Of a stretch of DNA of 64,000 nucleotides, positions 34,684 to 49,600 are shown piece by piece (within the stretch, counting starts at the first letter, position 1; each line of letters opens with the position of its first letter). Origin of the DNA: Aquila chrysaetos chrysaetos (lineage: Eukaryota > Chordata > Aves > Accipitriformes > Accipitridae). Below the pieces are notes generated by a model. That model did no database searches. It saw only the letters and a program-made list of their open reading frames with translations, and was not told the DNA's origin. A program made the position numbers and the translations under genes. Location of the stretch: the NCBI RefSeq assembly GCF_900496995.4, contig NC_044014.1, positions 8,527,001 to 8,591,000 of the forward strand, given 5' to 3'.

Positions 34684-37600
34684 CTGGCGAGGGAGGAAGA
34701 GTTTAAGGAAATATTTTTCAGCACAGCGGGACACTTTCTTGGCAGCAGCCCAAGATAATCAACATAAATCCTATTTTTATTTCATGTTAGGTCAAGGCAT
34801 GAGTTCTAGTAGACTGAGAACATAAAGTGTGTGTTATCAAATGATTTTTTAAAGAATTACCTGTTAGTGACTAATTCTTAATTATTACATTTTAAGATGT
34901 ATTTGCCTTTATGCTCAGGCTCCATTAGCATTTTAATCTGGACCAGGAGTGTGCTTTTGAAGGGAACCTCTCACTCCATTTTCCCCACTTACCACACTTT
35001 GGTTTACATGACAGAGTGGTGTTGGGACACGTCAACTGGATTCATTTTGGTTAAAACTAAGCCGAGAGGTGTGCTCCAGAAGTGTACGTAAGGTACTGCA
35101 GATGCCAGCGGGTGCCCGGTCCATGGATCAGGTTGGAGTGAGCCTAAAGTACTCTGCCAAGGCAAGTGTACTGTTGCACCGTGCAGAGCTCTTTCTGATG
35201 TGCTGTGCTACGTGCTAATGGAGATGTAGGCACATGAAACTAATTTAGGAGAAAAACTTGTACCTTTTTTACAAGTGCAGGGCTACACACCCCCAGAATT
35301 TCAGATTTGATATCTCTGTTCTTTGGGGAAGTCTGACTGCAGTGCTGAGCTGGTGGGAGTTACTGCAGTCAGCCAAACACCCAGGTACTGCCATGAAATT
35401 TGGATTAGGCTCTTATTTTCAGTACTTAAACCCACTTGCTTTAAGGGGCATGATACCACGCAAAGGTGTTTCGGGTATTTTTTCCCTTTTTCTGCTTTTG
35501 TTTGTTTGTTGTTTTTGCCTCACCTGAGACCCATAGAATGGAACAACATTAGATTGTGTACTCACACATTTCCGTTTTCCCCAGAGACTATTGTGACTTC
35601 TTCAGCTCCCATGCAGCCTCTGTGTACATGACCTGGATGCTTTTTCCAGAGAAATTCAACTTTTGAAATGTTCCCAGAAATTTCTGTATCAATATAGTTC
35701 AAGTATGTGTTGCCCGGTTTGAAAGTTCCCCTGCCAAAAGAAAAGCACAGAAGTGATGCTCTGTGTTCTTTACAAATGAGGAAAAAAACCTGCTACAGTT
35801 TAGGCAGAAAGGGAAAAGAGTTGTGGGATGCTACACACCCCACTCTCATGTGGGATGAGAGTTGAAGCTTTGAATACTATCATTATAATTTTATTACTTT
35901 TTTTTCCAAGAATTACCAATCAGGGACGTTAAGCAAAATTTTAGCTTAGAACATGTTCTTGGAGAATATGTTCCCTGGGGAACGCACAGGGCTCTTGATT
36001 CAGAGCCTCATGCAGATCCGAGGCTTTCAGCTCAGGCAGTAGGGGATCATGTCTCAGGTCCAGAAACACCAAGTTCTGTCCTCTCTGCTAACTAGTCGTT
36101 CAAGCCACGTAGCAAAGTCTTTTATAAAGTCCTTGTACCTTAGATTTTTCATACATAAAATATATCAAATACTTTTTTGGACAAACATTGTAACAGGGCT
36201 GAATTTAAGGGAAGATTAACACGCTCCCCACCCCCACCCCCCCCCTATATATAATGCACTTTTCATTTAACCTTTTTTGTAAGTATTAAGAAGGAGTGTC
36301 TCGTTGACATTTTGGTTGATTTCCAAATCAGAACTGCAATTTTTTGCCTTCCCTGAAGCTATTGGGACGGTGCTGAGGCTACCTCTTCTCTCCCAACATG
36401 ATTTATCCTGAATACCTGGAGGAAGTTCTGAGGACTAAATGTCACTTTTTTCCACCTTTGGCTGAAGTCTGTGGTGCAGATACCAGCTAGGCAAATTGGT
36501 GAAGGCCACAAAGTCTCTGTATTAACCTTACTTGAGAAAGCAGAGGAAACACCATTCCTACTTATATAGAGAGGTTATTGGGGATCCCACTACAGGCTTT
36601 CAGCCTATCGACCCAATGTATAGTCTTGTTGGTACCTAAGGAGGAGACAGCTACTCAGAGGGATCTAGAGAAGTATGCAAATGACTTAGTTGCTTAAATC
36701 TCTGTGGGTTTCAGGATGAAAACACTACATTAATTAGCCTAGCCTTTGTCAGTATTGCCATGGGTTTTATTCTAGACGTTATTTTTGGAAAACGAGAGCT
36801 ATCTTCAAAAAAATCCAAGTCAAAAAGTTCTCTCAGTGTTTCTGCTTGCTCTCAACCATGAAGAAAATTGAAAATTATAGTTTACATTCATGCCTTCTGC
36901 GGTATCAGTGTTCATTATAATGGAATGCACATTACGGCGTGATATTAACATAGAAATTACCTGTAGGTGTATCGTTGCAGTAGTGTATTTGCAACCAAAG
37001 GTACTCCTGGTACAGACCGGTAACAGGGCTATGTTCAAACACAGAGGAGTTTGGCTTTACAATATTTAAACTGTGCTCTGGACAAGGATCAGTTTATGAG
37101 ATTTAAATTCACATTTACTCGAAAAAGCCAGGCTGAGTGGACTGGAATCCCAGACTCTAGCACAGTTCATAAGCAAGCTGCAACTTTCTCACTCAGGTAT
37201 TCCCTAGAGGAGGGAATGATTAAATAAATGACTGTACATCATGCAGCTCTTTGTCTTCTCAGAGAAGATCACCAAATGATGTTTGAGTTCAGCAGTAGCC
37301 ACAGAGCTGTTTGCTCTTGCCCACTTTGCTATGCTAATCATCATCCTCAGCAAAGAGAATACAGAGCAAGAGAGACCAGCAAGCAGATTTTGACCAGTCT
37401 GTAGCATGAAGAACTTCAACCACTTATCAGCTACTTTTATTACTGGTGTAAATCACAGATCATGTAGAACAAAATGAGACATGTAAAAATAGCTGTGTAT
37501 AAATTCAATATGATAACTATGATAGAGCCATTTTTTCAACAGTCCTGTTAAACTTACTTGTCAATTGTGTATTTTTTCCTGATCCCATTAGTTCCAGTTA

Positions 37601-40600
37601 AGGCTACATCTATATTTCCCTTCATGGTTTCTGTTGCAGATACTCTGACACGTATCTTTTTTCGCCAGCCTTTGAAAGCAAAATGAAATATATTATGGTT
37701 GTAAGGAGATTTCTTTCCTAATGGTAAAACTTCTCATATGTTTCAATGTCTTTCAGGGAGAGGAAAGGATTGCAAAAATGTGCTTGTAAGCAAACAAAAT
37801 GTCACTCTTTATTAAGGCAAATGTTAGTTCTGCGTGGTTCTGGTGGTATTAATTCCCTTGACAGCGGTCTAAATCGCAGATCCAGTCTTTGCTGACCTAC
37901 TGACTATGCTGAGTATTTAGTCTGCCATGGCCAATACTGTACCTTGCTCTTCCACTTGGCCTCACTTTTAATTTTGTAATTTCTTACACTTATGAGCAAT
38001 CTGGGGGGGCTCATGGGTAGGATGTTAGCTCTCAACTATGAAATGAAGTCCACAGGACTGCTGTGTTGTTAAAGATATATTAAACAAAACTGGCTGCTTT
38101 CCCAGGATGATCCCGATATACAGAGTGTTTAGGGTTTTTCTTATACCTGTGCACAGCCCGACAGCTGTCAGGAGATGCTGTCATCCCACGTGTCTTTCTA
38201 AGGCAGAAGCAGGGTCTCAGATGCAATAGCACATATTGATTTCAAGCAACCCGGTTTGGGAAGTTTTTGTACTGGCCTTAATTTGGGCTATTGAAAGGAG
38301 AATCTCTTCACTCACTTCATAAGATTATATTTCGTTTCAGGCTTTAATTTCTATAAACTCAACAGTTTGTAAATGTTGAAATTAATGTATTCATTCAGAT
38401 TTGAGAAACGACTAGTTTCTCTATACTCAAATTCATTTTTTTACTTTTTACTCTTATAGAGTCGTGATATAAGATTTTTTTTGTTCTTAATTTTGCTTTC
38501 ATATTTTAGTGCCTAGTGATTAAGGACCTCAAAGACCCTCTATCATTCATTGCCCTTGCAGTTCATCACCTGTGATGGATTACAATTTATTTATGAATTT
38601 TCTTATTTCCCAGTTCTGTGGCTGCTTCTACACTAATCACAATTAAAACTATATTTCTTATTACTCCCTGCCATTTTGACTTGATGAGCTTTCCAAAAAT
38701 ATCCTGAAATGGTCCAGTTTTATAAATTTTTGTCGATAAAAACAACGTAACTGTTTCTGATTTGAAATTTTGCACTTTCGGCATAACATTCCTTCCACCT
38801 TCAGCTTTATAGAATTTTTGAAGCCATCATCTAATTAACAAAATTTTAGCAGGGTTTCTAACTCGGATGTCAGCATTAGTTGATCTGTTTCTACAATTAT
38901 CTCAGCCTTTCCCAGATAATGCTGGTACTTACTGCATGATCCTAACACACCTGAAACTCTAGATTTTGGACCAAATGCCACTCATTAACTGCAGCAGCTC
39001 TCTGTAGAAATGTAAGATATTTGTTCATACATAATTCTTTGCCACTTTGGAGTTCACCACCCAAAATGAGCACTTACGAGCATATGGAGGGGAGGGCCCT
39101 GTGTTTAAATAAACCTTTTGCTGTTCTTTTTCAGTTTTATGTAAAAACTTATCAGCATAATGACCCATCAGTGGGCATCCTTCCTTCGGACATGGGAAGC
39201 AGTCTCCCTGGGGGGAAATAACAATGTGTGTTACAAGACGTTATCTGTTTTAATCCCACTTCTTAAAGTTTAAGAAATTAGGATATTTCAGCTTTTTCCC
39301 AGCTTTTCTGAAAAGGTGCTTGCTTCTGACTTCAGATCATACCTTCAGTACTTATCGGTGTGGTAAAAAAAGGAGCTGAGATGGTCAGTCAGCTTATTTC
39401 ATCTGGTTGAAAATCAGAGAGAAACAGGTTGAAAATCTGGCCTAATTCCTTATCCTCTTGCAGAAACCATAAGTAAATACCTTAATGCATGTTGTGCCTT
39501 ATTACCTGATCTGTAAAATACAGGTAATACATTCATCTTTCATAGGGTCTATTGAAAGGTTGTCTGCTAATTATTATAGGGTGGGTAACCATATTTGCAA
39601 GGAGGTCTGGCTGAATATCTCACTCATGTGGTAAAGATATTTAAGCTCAGGAATACTGAAGCTTGGGGTCTCACTTTGGGATGTGTTCTGTCTGCTTTTC
39701 AGCCTTTATTCCCATGCAGAACCTTAATGAAATTAATCTATCTACACAGATCAAGCATTCAGATCAAGACCTTGATGTCCATTTAAAAAAAAAAAAAAAA
39801 AAGGTAACCGTGCATCTTTTAAGTGAAACTGATTTAATTGCCATTGGAAAAAATAGCATTGTTATATTTAGATAGTTCAATTTTGGTATTTGGGAGGTTC
39901 TGTAGGAACTGGTGTTTGTGGATCTTTGGCTATTTGGGCATTAGAGGAATAAAAGGCTAAATGATCACATTTATTACAAGATTTAAAAAAACATTTCCCT
40001 CGCATCGCTATATTGCACAGGGTTGAGGTTTTCAAGTCCTGACTTACATCAGACTTTCAAGTTACGTGGTAACATTGCTAAAACATTAACGGCTTTTCTG
40101 TAGTATTGTAATAATTCTGTTTGGGAGTAGATGGAAATAAATTCAGACTCGTCTTCCTCCGTGACTAGTCCTCAGTTGCATTGCCAGAATTGGTCCACTA
40201 AACCCCCAGTTATATCAGGCATGAAACACCAGGACATTATGCTGCCTTCTTTCTTGTGCCACCTGAGGGTTGTGTGAGCAATGCTGTGCTGCATAAATAT
40301 CTCCCCTGCCCCATGTGCTGTGGATGTTTATTGTTTATACAGATGTTTAAACATTTCTGAAATGCAGAGGCAACCCTCTTGATGATGGGTTCCACCAGGT
40401 TTAGATGGACTTCTTCAATCAGAGTGTCCCTCACTGCTGACCTACACAAAAGGTGAACCCAGCCACTGCCTCTCATTGCCCTCTTACTCAACTCATCTCT
40501 CCCTTTGTAACTGGTTTTAGTATTTATATTTACTGCCTTATTTTCTTCTAGTTTTTTTTTTTTTTTTTAGGTTTTGCTGCTTTTACATTTTGCCTGGTTT

Positions 40601-43600
40601 TTGGAGATGGTCTTGGCTGAAGGTAGTCAGTGGGTCTGCATGGCCCCCTCGTATCCCATGATCCAGAGTGTAGAGGTTGTCCCAGAAATTATTAAGAGAA
40701 GAAGGGCAAGGCTATAACCCTTCAGATAAATATGTACCTGATACTTACCAGTACAAAAGCTCTGTATGTTTCACACCGATACCCAACAAATCCATTCGGA
40801 GTGATAATACTCTCGGCATAATACCGGAGACTTCTTTTATGTCCACATCCAATAGATCTATATTCTGGGAAAAAGCCCAGGTAAAAAAGATTAAAGCTAT
40901 CATTAACCTGAAGTCCATGCCAGAGCAACACTTGTGGGTCTCTTCCTCAAAAGCATTTGCACATACAGTGACATCTCAGTTTAAAAAATAGTAATAATTA
41001 AAAGATGTTTAAAGTGTGAATTATTTGGTTTTACAGTAAAAAGTGTACTTATGGTTACATATATCTTTTCGATGGAGAAGAGCTAGGTTCTAATCTGCAT
41101 GTCCCTCTGCTCATGCTGAAGTTAACCGACTTGGAGATGCACCAAGGTGGACCTTGTGCAGCCTCCCATCCTGCTAGGTGTACTTAACTGCTTTTATTTT
41201 AGCATGAGAACCGAGGAGGATTTAGGAGAATTTCCCTTCGATATTTCAAAGACTGGAATAATTCATAGTGACAGCGTTTGTAAAGCACATAGTAGTTGCT
41301 ATGAAGTAGTTTTCATTTGCTTACCATTGTCACAACATGGTATTTTGTTAAACCACATTGTCCACTCATTTCTAGAATTAAAAGTAATTGTAGTAATTAT
41401 TTTAACTTCAGTGGCTTTCAATGTTTTTAAGCTCTAGAAAATCTGGGGTCATTTGACAGTGGTGATTCTGTGAAATGCTCTGAGAAGCAAGATGTTTGGC
41501 AGTGTGTCCTTGATTTTGTCAGAATTATTTGAAACAAGTACATTTTCCCATTAGAGTGAAATTTATAAGCAGTCAGTGCAGGAGAGAAGAAAGTGCTATT
41601 TGGGTTGTATTTACAGGTCCCTTGTAACAAGTATTTTCTTCATTGGCTCTGAAGTTTCTCCTTTATCAAAGCACAGTATACTAAAGTTAGGTTGTGTAAA
41701 AATAAGCTCTACTCTGCTTCAGCATGTGTGGGGGCTCAGCTAATCACAGGGTGAAGTCTTGGAGGCACTGAAGGAATTGTGAGCTGGCACAGTTTACGCT
41801 GAAGTCAGAATTTCACCTACTCTCAATATTTATGCACCTTAAAAACAGACCGGTTGGTATTGACCAGTTGACACACATTGTCCTTTACATAAGTAAAGAA
41901 AAAAACACACCAAAACCCCTCTGAAAAGTATCTTTGTCTGTTTTTCTTGAAAGTAATCTGCATCATCAGGGCTTCCTGAGTATGTTTTCTTTATAGTTCC
42001 TTCTTTAAATCTAATTCAGAAGGGTCTGTGCTTTTAACTTTAAAAACCTCAGCTCTTACAGTTCGCTTACTTTGTGCTAGTGCCAAATTCACTTAACATC
42101 TATACAATGGGAACATAATACTTCTTTCCCTACTGTGTCAAAAGCTGTAGAAAGAAGTTACTAAATAGCATTTCTAAAACACTTCATACATAAAAGCACT
42201 ACATAAATGTAAATATTATCAAACAGAAGAGATATGCACAAAGTAAGGTTTGACCAGGAGGCAGGAGTTAAGTCTGTCTCTATTTTTAGGAGCTACATGA
42301 ACAACCAACTCCATCTGCTCGTGTTCAATAGAGCTGAGTTCCTCCTTCGCCACAAAACATTGCAAACAGCCTTGTGAAATGTGTCTGGAAAATATTTAAT
42401 TTTTCTGCTGAAAACGCAGACATTCTTATGCAGTCCAATTGGAAAGTGTTTTTGTTCCAAGTGGCTTTGTGCAGAGCCAGCTTTCAGTCCTCTTTGTGAC
42501 TAAGTTCTCCAACAAGTTCTAAGACAGAGCATTTTTGACAGCCAGTTACTTAACTAGTGGTAGGGATTTCAAAATATTTCTTATTTCTGTAGGTTAGGAT
42601 CAGAAGACAGGATTTTGGGGATCTATTGTACTGGATCCCAGGGTAATTCTGATTAACTGCCCAGCTTTCTTTGAAGAACATGAACTGTCAATGGAGCAGT
42701 CATTTTATCATCTTCTATATTTTTAACCTTGTGCTGTTCCCTTTGAAGACACTAAAGCTTTTAATGGCATGGATGAATATGTCTAACCCCAGTAATATTG
42801 GGATTGATGTCTTTCTAGGGAGAAAGGAAGCTCAGATTTTAAAATACTCATTTTTGGATTATCCTTGAATGAAATTTTACCAGTCCTTCATGTGTGGAAT
42901 TCCCACTGAGGTCAGTCTGTTAGCACAGTGGCTCTTAGAAAGGTTGTGAAGAATAAGTCTGCATGCTTTAACTGAAGTTTCCATCTGGAATTTGCATTGG
43001 TTAGTACAAAAGAAAATTGGAGGGTATTTCACAAGCAGCTTTAAATCTTCCATTTTTGAGCATTCTTTCCCTACTCCAAATCTGAGCTATATAAATAATA
43101 TATACATTCAAAAGGCTTTACCTTAGCCTAGCCTTTATTTCTAACTATAGCTTATACTGAGGTATTACTTCTTTAAAATATATTTACCTCTCATAAGGTC
43201 ATTGATATTCCGAGTTGCAGGAGGTACACGAAGCTGCTTGCATCCTGGCATCTTCTTCCCACCATTTGGGTAAAAATCCAGGTGGCCACAAGTCTGGAGA
43301 ATCCCTGGAGCTGAAATGCACAATGAATTGAGGCTGATCACTCAGGTACCCTGTGGGCAACCTCTGAGTTAGTTTCAGCCTTTGCGTGAAAACTTACCAA
43401 AGTCAAAGAAAAGATGACCAGCATGAGTATGAATTATATCAACAAATTTTGCATCTGAAGGATCCAGCCTAACTGTTGGGGGAGTATACTGGAAGAGGGG
43501 CCCAGCTGGATCCAAGCCTAAAGGAATGGAGATACATCTGCTTGAGTAAATAATACTATATGTATGTCATCACACAGAGTGTGTGTACACTGTATGTCAT

Positions 43601-46600
43601 TACATTTTTGCCTTTACATATAAAAATCCATTTTGTGGTCCAGAGCCAGCAAAACAAGCAGAGTTTTAATAGAAAGGTGGCTGGAGGCATTGCAGCACAG
43701 TAAAATGCTCATGGGTGCTTGGCTTACTTTTGGGGAACAATGTTATAAGAAGAGGTTTGGGTTTTTTTTTTGTATGTTAGTGAAAAATATGAAATCTTGA
43801 TATGTTACCCTGAGCATGCAGATTTGTTTGAGCATTTCGATTTGGTCAAAAATCTATTTTTGTTTCCAAAAGAGCTTTGTTGAAAATGTTACCCCTTCAC
43901 TTCAGTGTCAGTGAGCTCTCTTCAGGGCTAAAGCAACACAATTCTGATCCCAGTTTCCCTGAATTGCTTATGTGCAATGTCTACGCAGATATCCTGGTTT
44001 CAGCTGGGACAGAGTTAATCGTCTTCCTAGTAGCTGGTACGGTGCTATGTTTTGAGTTTGGTATGAGAAGAATGATGATAACACACTGATGTTTTCAGTT
44101 GTTGCTAAGTAATGTTTAGTCTAACGTCAAGGAGTTTTCAGCTTCTCATGCCCAGCCAGCAAGACGGCTGGAGGGTCACAAGGAGTTGGGAGGGGACACA
44201 GCCAGGGCAGCTGACCCAAACTGGCCAACGGGGTTTTCCATACCATGGGACGTCATGCCCAGTATATAAACTGGGGGAAGTTGGCCTGGGGGGCGGATCG
44301 CTGCTCGGGAACTAATTAACTGGGCATTGGTCGGCGAGTAGTGAGTAACTGCATTGTGCATCACTTGTATATTCCAATCCTTTTATTATTACTATTGTCA
44401 TTTTATTAGCGTTATCATTATTAGTTTCTTCTCTTCTGTTCTATTAAACTGTTCTTATCTCAACCCAAGAGTTTTACTTTTTTTCTGATTCTCTTCCTCA
44501 TCCCACTGGGTGGGGGGGAAGTCAGTGAGCAGCTGTGTGGTGCTTAGTTGCTGGCTGGGGTTAAACCATGACAGCAGAGAAAAGAAATGACTGGAGGAGA
44601 AAGGAAAGCAGAAAATAGCCTTTAAAGTGATGTGTGAGTGTGTCATGACGCTGTGTCTCTCTGTGTAGCTATGCGACTAACAGCTTTCTTCCTTTTCAGG
44701 GCATCCATGGCTGTTTACTCTCTCATCCTGACATACTAGATCTAGAGTTTTTAATTTTTCATTTCAGCTCTTCAATCTTTTGAACTGCTGAAAAGTCACG
44801 TTAGAGTGAGCTTTTAAAACCAAATTTGACAATGAGTTGCTAGTGTTTTACAAGTCTGTTATTCCCCATGTAATAAAGTATTTTGTTCCTGTTCTTTTAT
44901 ATAATTAAAAATCATAACCACGTGTTCCCTGGGCCATGTTGTGACCTGTGAAAAGCGACCTCTGTTTAGCCACAGTCGGGACAGTTAAGCCTTTCTGATC
45001 TGTTGCACTTGAGCCTTTCTCAGAGCTGTGAACGTTGACGTGTGAAATGCATGGCACGTGATAGGACATGGCTTCGTTTGTGTGCCGTCATGCTAGCTGT
45101 GTACTGTTAATTGAGACAAACTAGCATATTGCGGTCTGTATTGTGTGTTTATAAGGCAGCACCGATTCCTCAGTTCTCTTAAGTTGCATGAAAATATACA
45201 GCTTCATCAGTTGAAATAGCTTCAGTACCTGTTATTCTTCCAATGCCAGGCTTCCTTCTCCCTGCCTCCCCTGCAGCATGTGCTCCAAGACTATGGCCGA
45301 TGAAATGAATGTTGGCAGGAGAGTAGCCATAGTCTTTCTGTGAAGACGTATGGAAAGGAAAAAGCAAGCGTGTTAAGCAGGGGATACAAGGCTATGGCAC
45401 TGCATCATGGCCCCATGCTGTGCCGGGACACGGCCAGACCAGCGGGTGACGGAGGGGAGTGTCTTGGGTGGGAAGTTACTGTTGCGGGTGGTGAGATCTG
45501 TACCTAAAGTGAAGCCGTTCCCAACTCATCCCATCCCCTCTTAGGTCACGCCTCTGGAAGGGAGTAATCTCTATCAGGAATTGGCCCTTATGATAGAAAA
45601 GAAGAAAAAGGGAATTTCTCCACATAGCTCCCCTACGTTTGCACCGGTCGCTTATCCAAAAGGCGAATGACCCCACTGCCTCACCCCTGAACCTGCCTGT
45701 CCAGTCAGGATAGTGGTCTGTGGCGGAGGAGTTTTGAGTGCCTTTGTCTGTGGCATACCCTCCGCGTGAATCAAGCGGCCGTCCTGCTATGGAGATGCTC
45801 CACCACGCAGGTCCTGCAGGACGGGGAGGACCATGCCAGGACCGCTGCTGGTGTGCCAGGCTCGGCTGAGCTTCTGCACGGGAAGCCTGACATTGGTGGC
45901 TGCAGGAGAGTCACTTCTCTGGGCTGTGGTTCAGTTCTTTCAGGAGGCTGCGTGTGTGACACACAGCGGGATGTTTTAATCCTATTCGCTCTCTATTACT
46001 ACTCTTCCCCCTGCTGGTTTTGCTAGACAGTCTCCAGTCTGATGTGTCATCCAGTAAAAATCATGACCAAAACTTTCGGAAACTATGGGACCTGTTTATC
46101 TGTGGTCTGACACTAAAGTAAGTATTTCCATTGGTGCAGGATTAGAGACTTTTTATGACATTTTCAGCTGCATTATTGAGTACCTCTGTACTTCCCGACT
46201 CTATTGCATCAAACCTAAAGGTGCCACCCTGAACGCAGCCTTTACCATACAGACTATGCGCCAGCTTTCATGTTCCATGATACTTTTACCTCAAGAAGGT
46301 TCACCAGATATACCAGCTCAGCCCCTACAATGCGGACGTTGTTAACTGCTTCAGTGTACAAGCCACTAGAGCCACCTCTCCAGTCGGTCAAAATGCAGTT
46401 CACGTCTTCAGTGTGAAACATGAACTGGGGGAAAAACATGAAAACAGGAGAACAGAAGCAAACAGGCATGAATTACCATTGTAGCGGGGTATACGCAAAC
46501 AATATTTTGTTTCACTATAGCCAGGGACTCTGTTTATGTGACTGGTAAAGACACATCTTTAGTATATAAATTCCTGCTAATACTGAAGAATGAACACAAG

Positions 46601-49600
46601 GAGGCAGAGTGGAGGCAGTGATTTGAACACCGTATAAAGACACACAGAAGCTTGCTTCAGTTCTGTTTTCCATTCCAGATGCCTTGGTTGGCTTTAGGGT
46701 ATCAACTTTTCTTAATGGCAGTACCCCAGTTAGAAAAAGAGGATAGTATGACTTCTTTTTTATTGTCCAAGCTTTATTCTTCAATATTTATATGCTTGGA
46801 TCATCTAAAAGGATTCAGAAATTTGTGTTCATGTGCTTGAATTGCTCAGCCCCAAAGTTCAAATATTTTAACCAAAATATTCTATTTATACACTTCTGGC
46901 AATGGAACATTCTGATTTTTCATTCTGAAACAATTTCATTTTTGAAATGTGCCTAAATAAAATGAAACCAATCTGCTGAACGAAGCATTTTGTTTTTATT
47001 AGATCAAATGCCTCACTCAAAGTGAAATGTTTATTTTTACCTTTTGCCGAGGTTAGAAAAGTGACTTTTTTCCCACCTTTATTATTAACAAGAAATTGAA
47101 AAATCAACTATAGCTTTCCCTGTGGAGATGAATGCAGCAAAAGGGCATTTAGCAAAAGGCTGAAGTGCACTATGCTCATAGCTGGGAACAAGAGGGTGGT
47201 CATGCGCAACTGAGCTTCATTCTGAATTTTTTTCCCCTCATATATTCCCTGAATTAAACAAGAGAACAGAGGTGTACATTTTATGTGGGAATTTTAAGCC
47301 AGTTGATAGGGTGATGTGGATATTTGCACTTTCCAATACAAGTAAAATGACTGTCAGACAATAGTCATACCATACCCTGCATATATTTGTTATCCAGGGG
47401 AGGTCCGCTCCAGCAAGATGGCCATGTATAATGAAGCGAGTTTTCCTGTGTGTTCGGAAATTTGAAGCTTTGATAGTTGAAGGATTTGTAGCAGAAATTT
47501 TCTGTGTCAAAAAAACCAACCAACAAAGAACACAACAAGGATGTGACTGCTCCATCCCAGTGTACATTTTGGTACAGGGTGGAGTAGCCCAATGGTTAAG
47601 GCATAGTTCTGGACTCTGAAGAGTCGGGTCTTGTTCCTCACTCGGAAACTGCCTTGCTGGGGGATGTCAATTAATCGCTTCAACAAATGATTCACTTCTG
47701 CTAGTTAATTGAACTAATGATACTGGCATCTTTTGCACAATGCTTTGAGATATAGTGGTACAACATGCCATGTAAATACAAGATTTTATCAAACTTGGCC
47801 ATAGAAATACAAAGATAGCATCTTCTGCAAGATATTATGCAGTTGACTTTGAATCTATACCTATTTTTCTTTCTTTTTTCTTTGAAGATAAGACCTTCAT
47901 CACTAAGCTTACTTTATGAGAAAGCCCACCAGGCTTACAACATCAGAAGCTGTAGGTATTTTGGGGGTTATTGAGAAGGAAGGCATTATTTTCTTTTGAA
48001 GAAATTCTGATTACTGGGCTGTTTTAAAACTTGGCTCTTACTTATTGTTTGTTGAGGTTTCGTAAGCTTAAAAGGGGACGTCATGCACTAATTAGCACAC
48101 ATCTCACCTTCAGTGAAAGACTAATTAAAGTTAAAACCTCATAGGCCTTCTCAGCTAGAGATGATGGACTTGTTCTGAGGTGACTCAAACAGGTGAAATC
48201 ATTAAACACCTCCACTGTCTGTGACTGCCATTTATATAAAAAAACAGCTAGGAAGCCTTTTTCATGTAGTGTAAGCCAACAACAACAAATTGTTCCCCCT
48301 CCCCTTTTCATATTAATTTGCTTCATTTTTCTTGCTCTTTGTCCAAGTAAAATTCACACTCCCTGAAAGTCATTTCTCTTCTTTCTCCAAACTAGTCTAT
48401 AGCTCCACAAAACTGCTTCATGCTGCGGATGAGCCCACCTGCAACACCTCGAGAGCATTGTGCTGTGAGCTTTTCCCAGGACTTGCTGATCGTCAGAGTA
48501 AAGGGCTGACACACTGCTGGCCTCTTTCAGTACGTTCCTGTTTGATCCATCCTAAACAGTCCTGCAGGCTCCTTTTAGCCACTTCCATTTATCACAGTCA
48601 CAGTCCAGAGCTTCCTCTTGCTGCCACTAGTTTGCAGATGTTGTAGGTAACCTCACCTTTTAACTTTTTATCTTCCATACAGCTCCAGAGTCTGCTGTCT
48701 CTATGCTCCTCTACCTGATGTGTCTTCATGAGGGATAACCTGGTTCAGCTCTCTGTAAAAGAAACCTCCAAGCTCTCTCCATGGTATATCTTACCAAGTC
48801 TTTGTCTTTAGCTTTTTAGTCTCCATTTTCCCTCAGTCCCAGTTTTCCAAAAAATGTTTAATATTTGTTTGTTTTCTTTATCCATCCCCATTTCATTCTC
48901 TTTTTGGTTGTTTCCTTCTTTCTCCACACATGATTTCGTTCTCTCTCATTTTTTCTTTAGTCTCCTGTTTTCCTTTCTAAGCTTTCCTTTTATTTTTCAT
49001 CCTATTGTCATTCCTGTCTCTGGTGAACGTGGATACTTTCTCTTCTGATCTTCACTCTTAACTATCTACCTGCTCTTAGGGCTCAGCGTTGGCCACAGCC
49101 TAAGCAGAGCCTTTGAGACCAATCGTACGTAGTTCAGAGGACCTAGTAATCATGTATATGAACCACATCCCTACGTCATATGTATGGGCCTGAAACATGA
49201 TTTTAATCTGGAGACACACAGGAGCCAAAATTGAGCTTTCCTTTTGTACTGCCCTCCTTACCTCTGGCTTTATAATGTTAAACCTGAAACTGAATTTGGG
49301 CCATTAGCTTACTGTAGAGTATATAGAATATATCCAAAATATCTCAGATGACTTGTGTTAGAAGGCTGCGATTAATATGTTGTAAATACACCTGGCTCAT
49401 CAGAGAGCTGAAATGAGGAAAAAGAAAAAAGATGGAAGAAAATTATGACGGACTGTTTGCGTGTAATATAGAATTGGGGCTTCTCCTGGGAGACTTACGA
49501 GCAAAAATACGGGAGAAAAGAAACTGTCCATATAATTTGTGGAATGTATTGTTTACCATCAGTATTTAAAAACAAAGCAGTTTCTTACTTGATATTTCAT

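Noticed and set aside
47578-47650. tRNA gene suggested by a tRNA-like head
   Set aside because: The B-box is degenerate, no cloverleaf could be drawn with confidence, and the downstream tail fits a MIR-type SINE.
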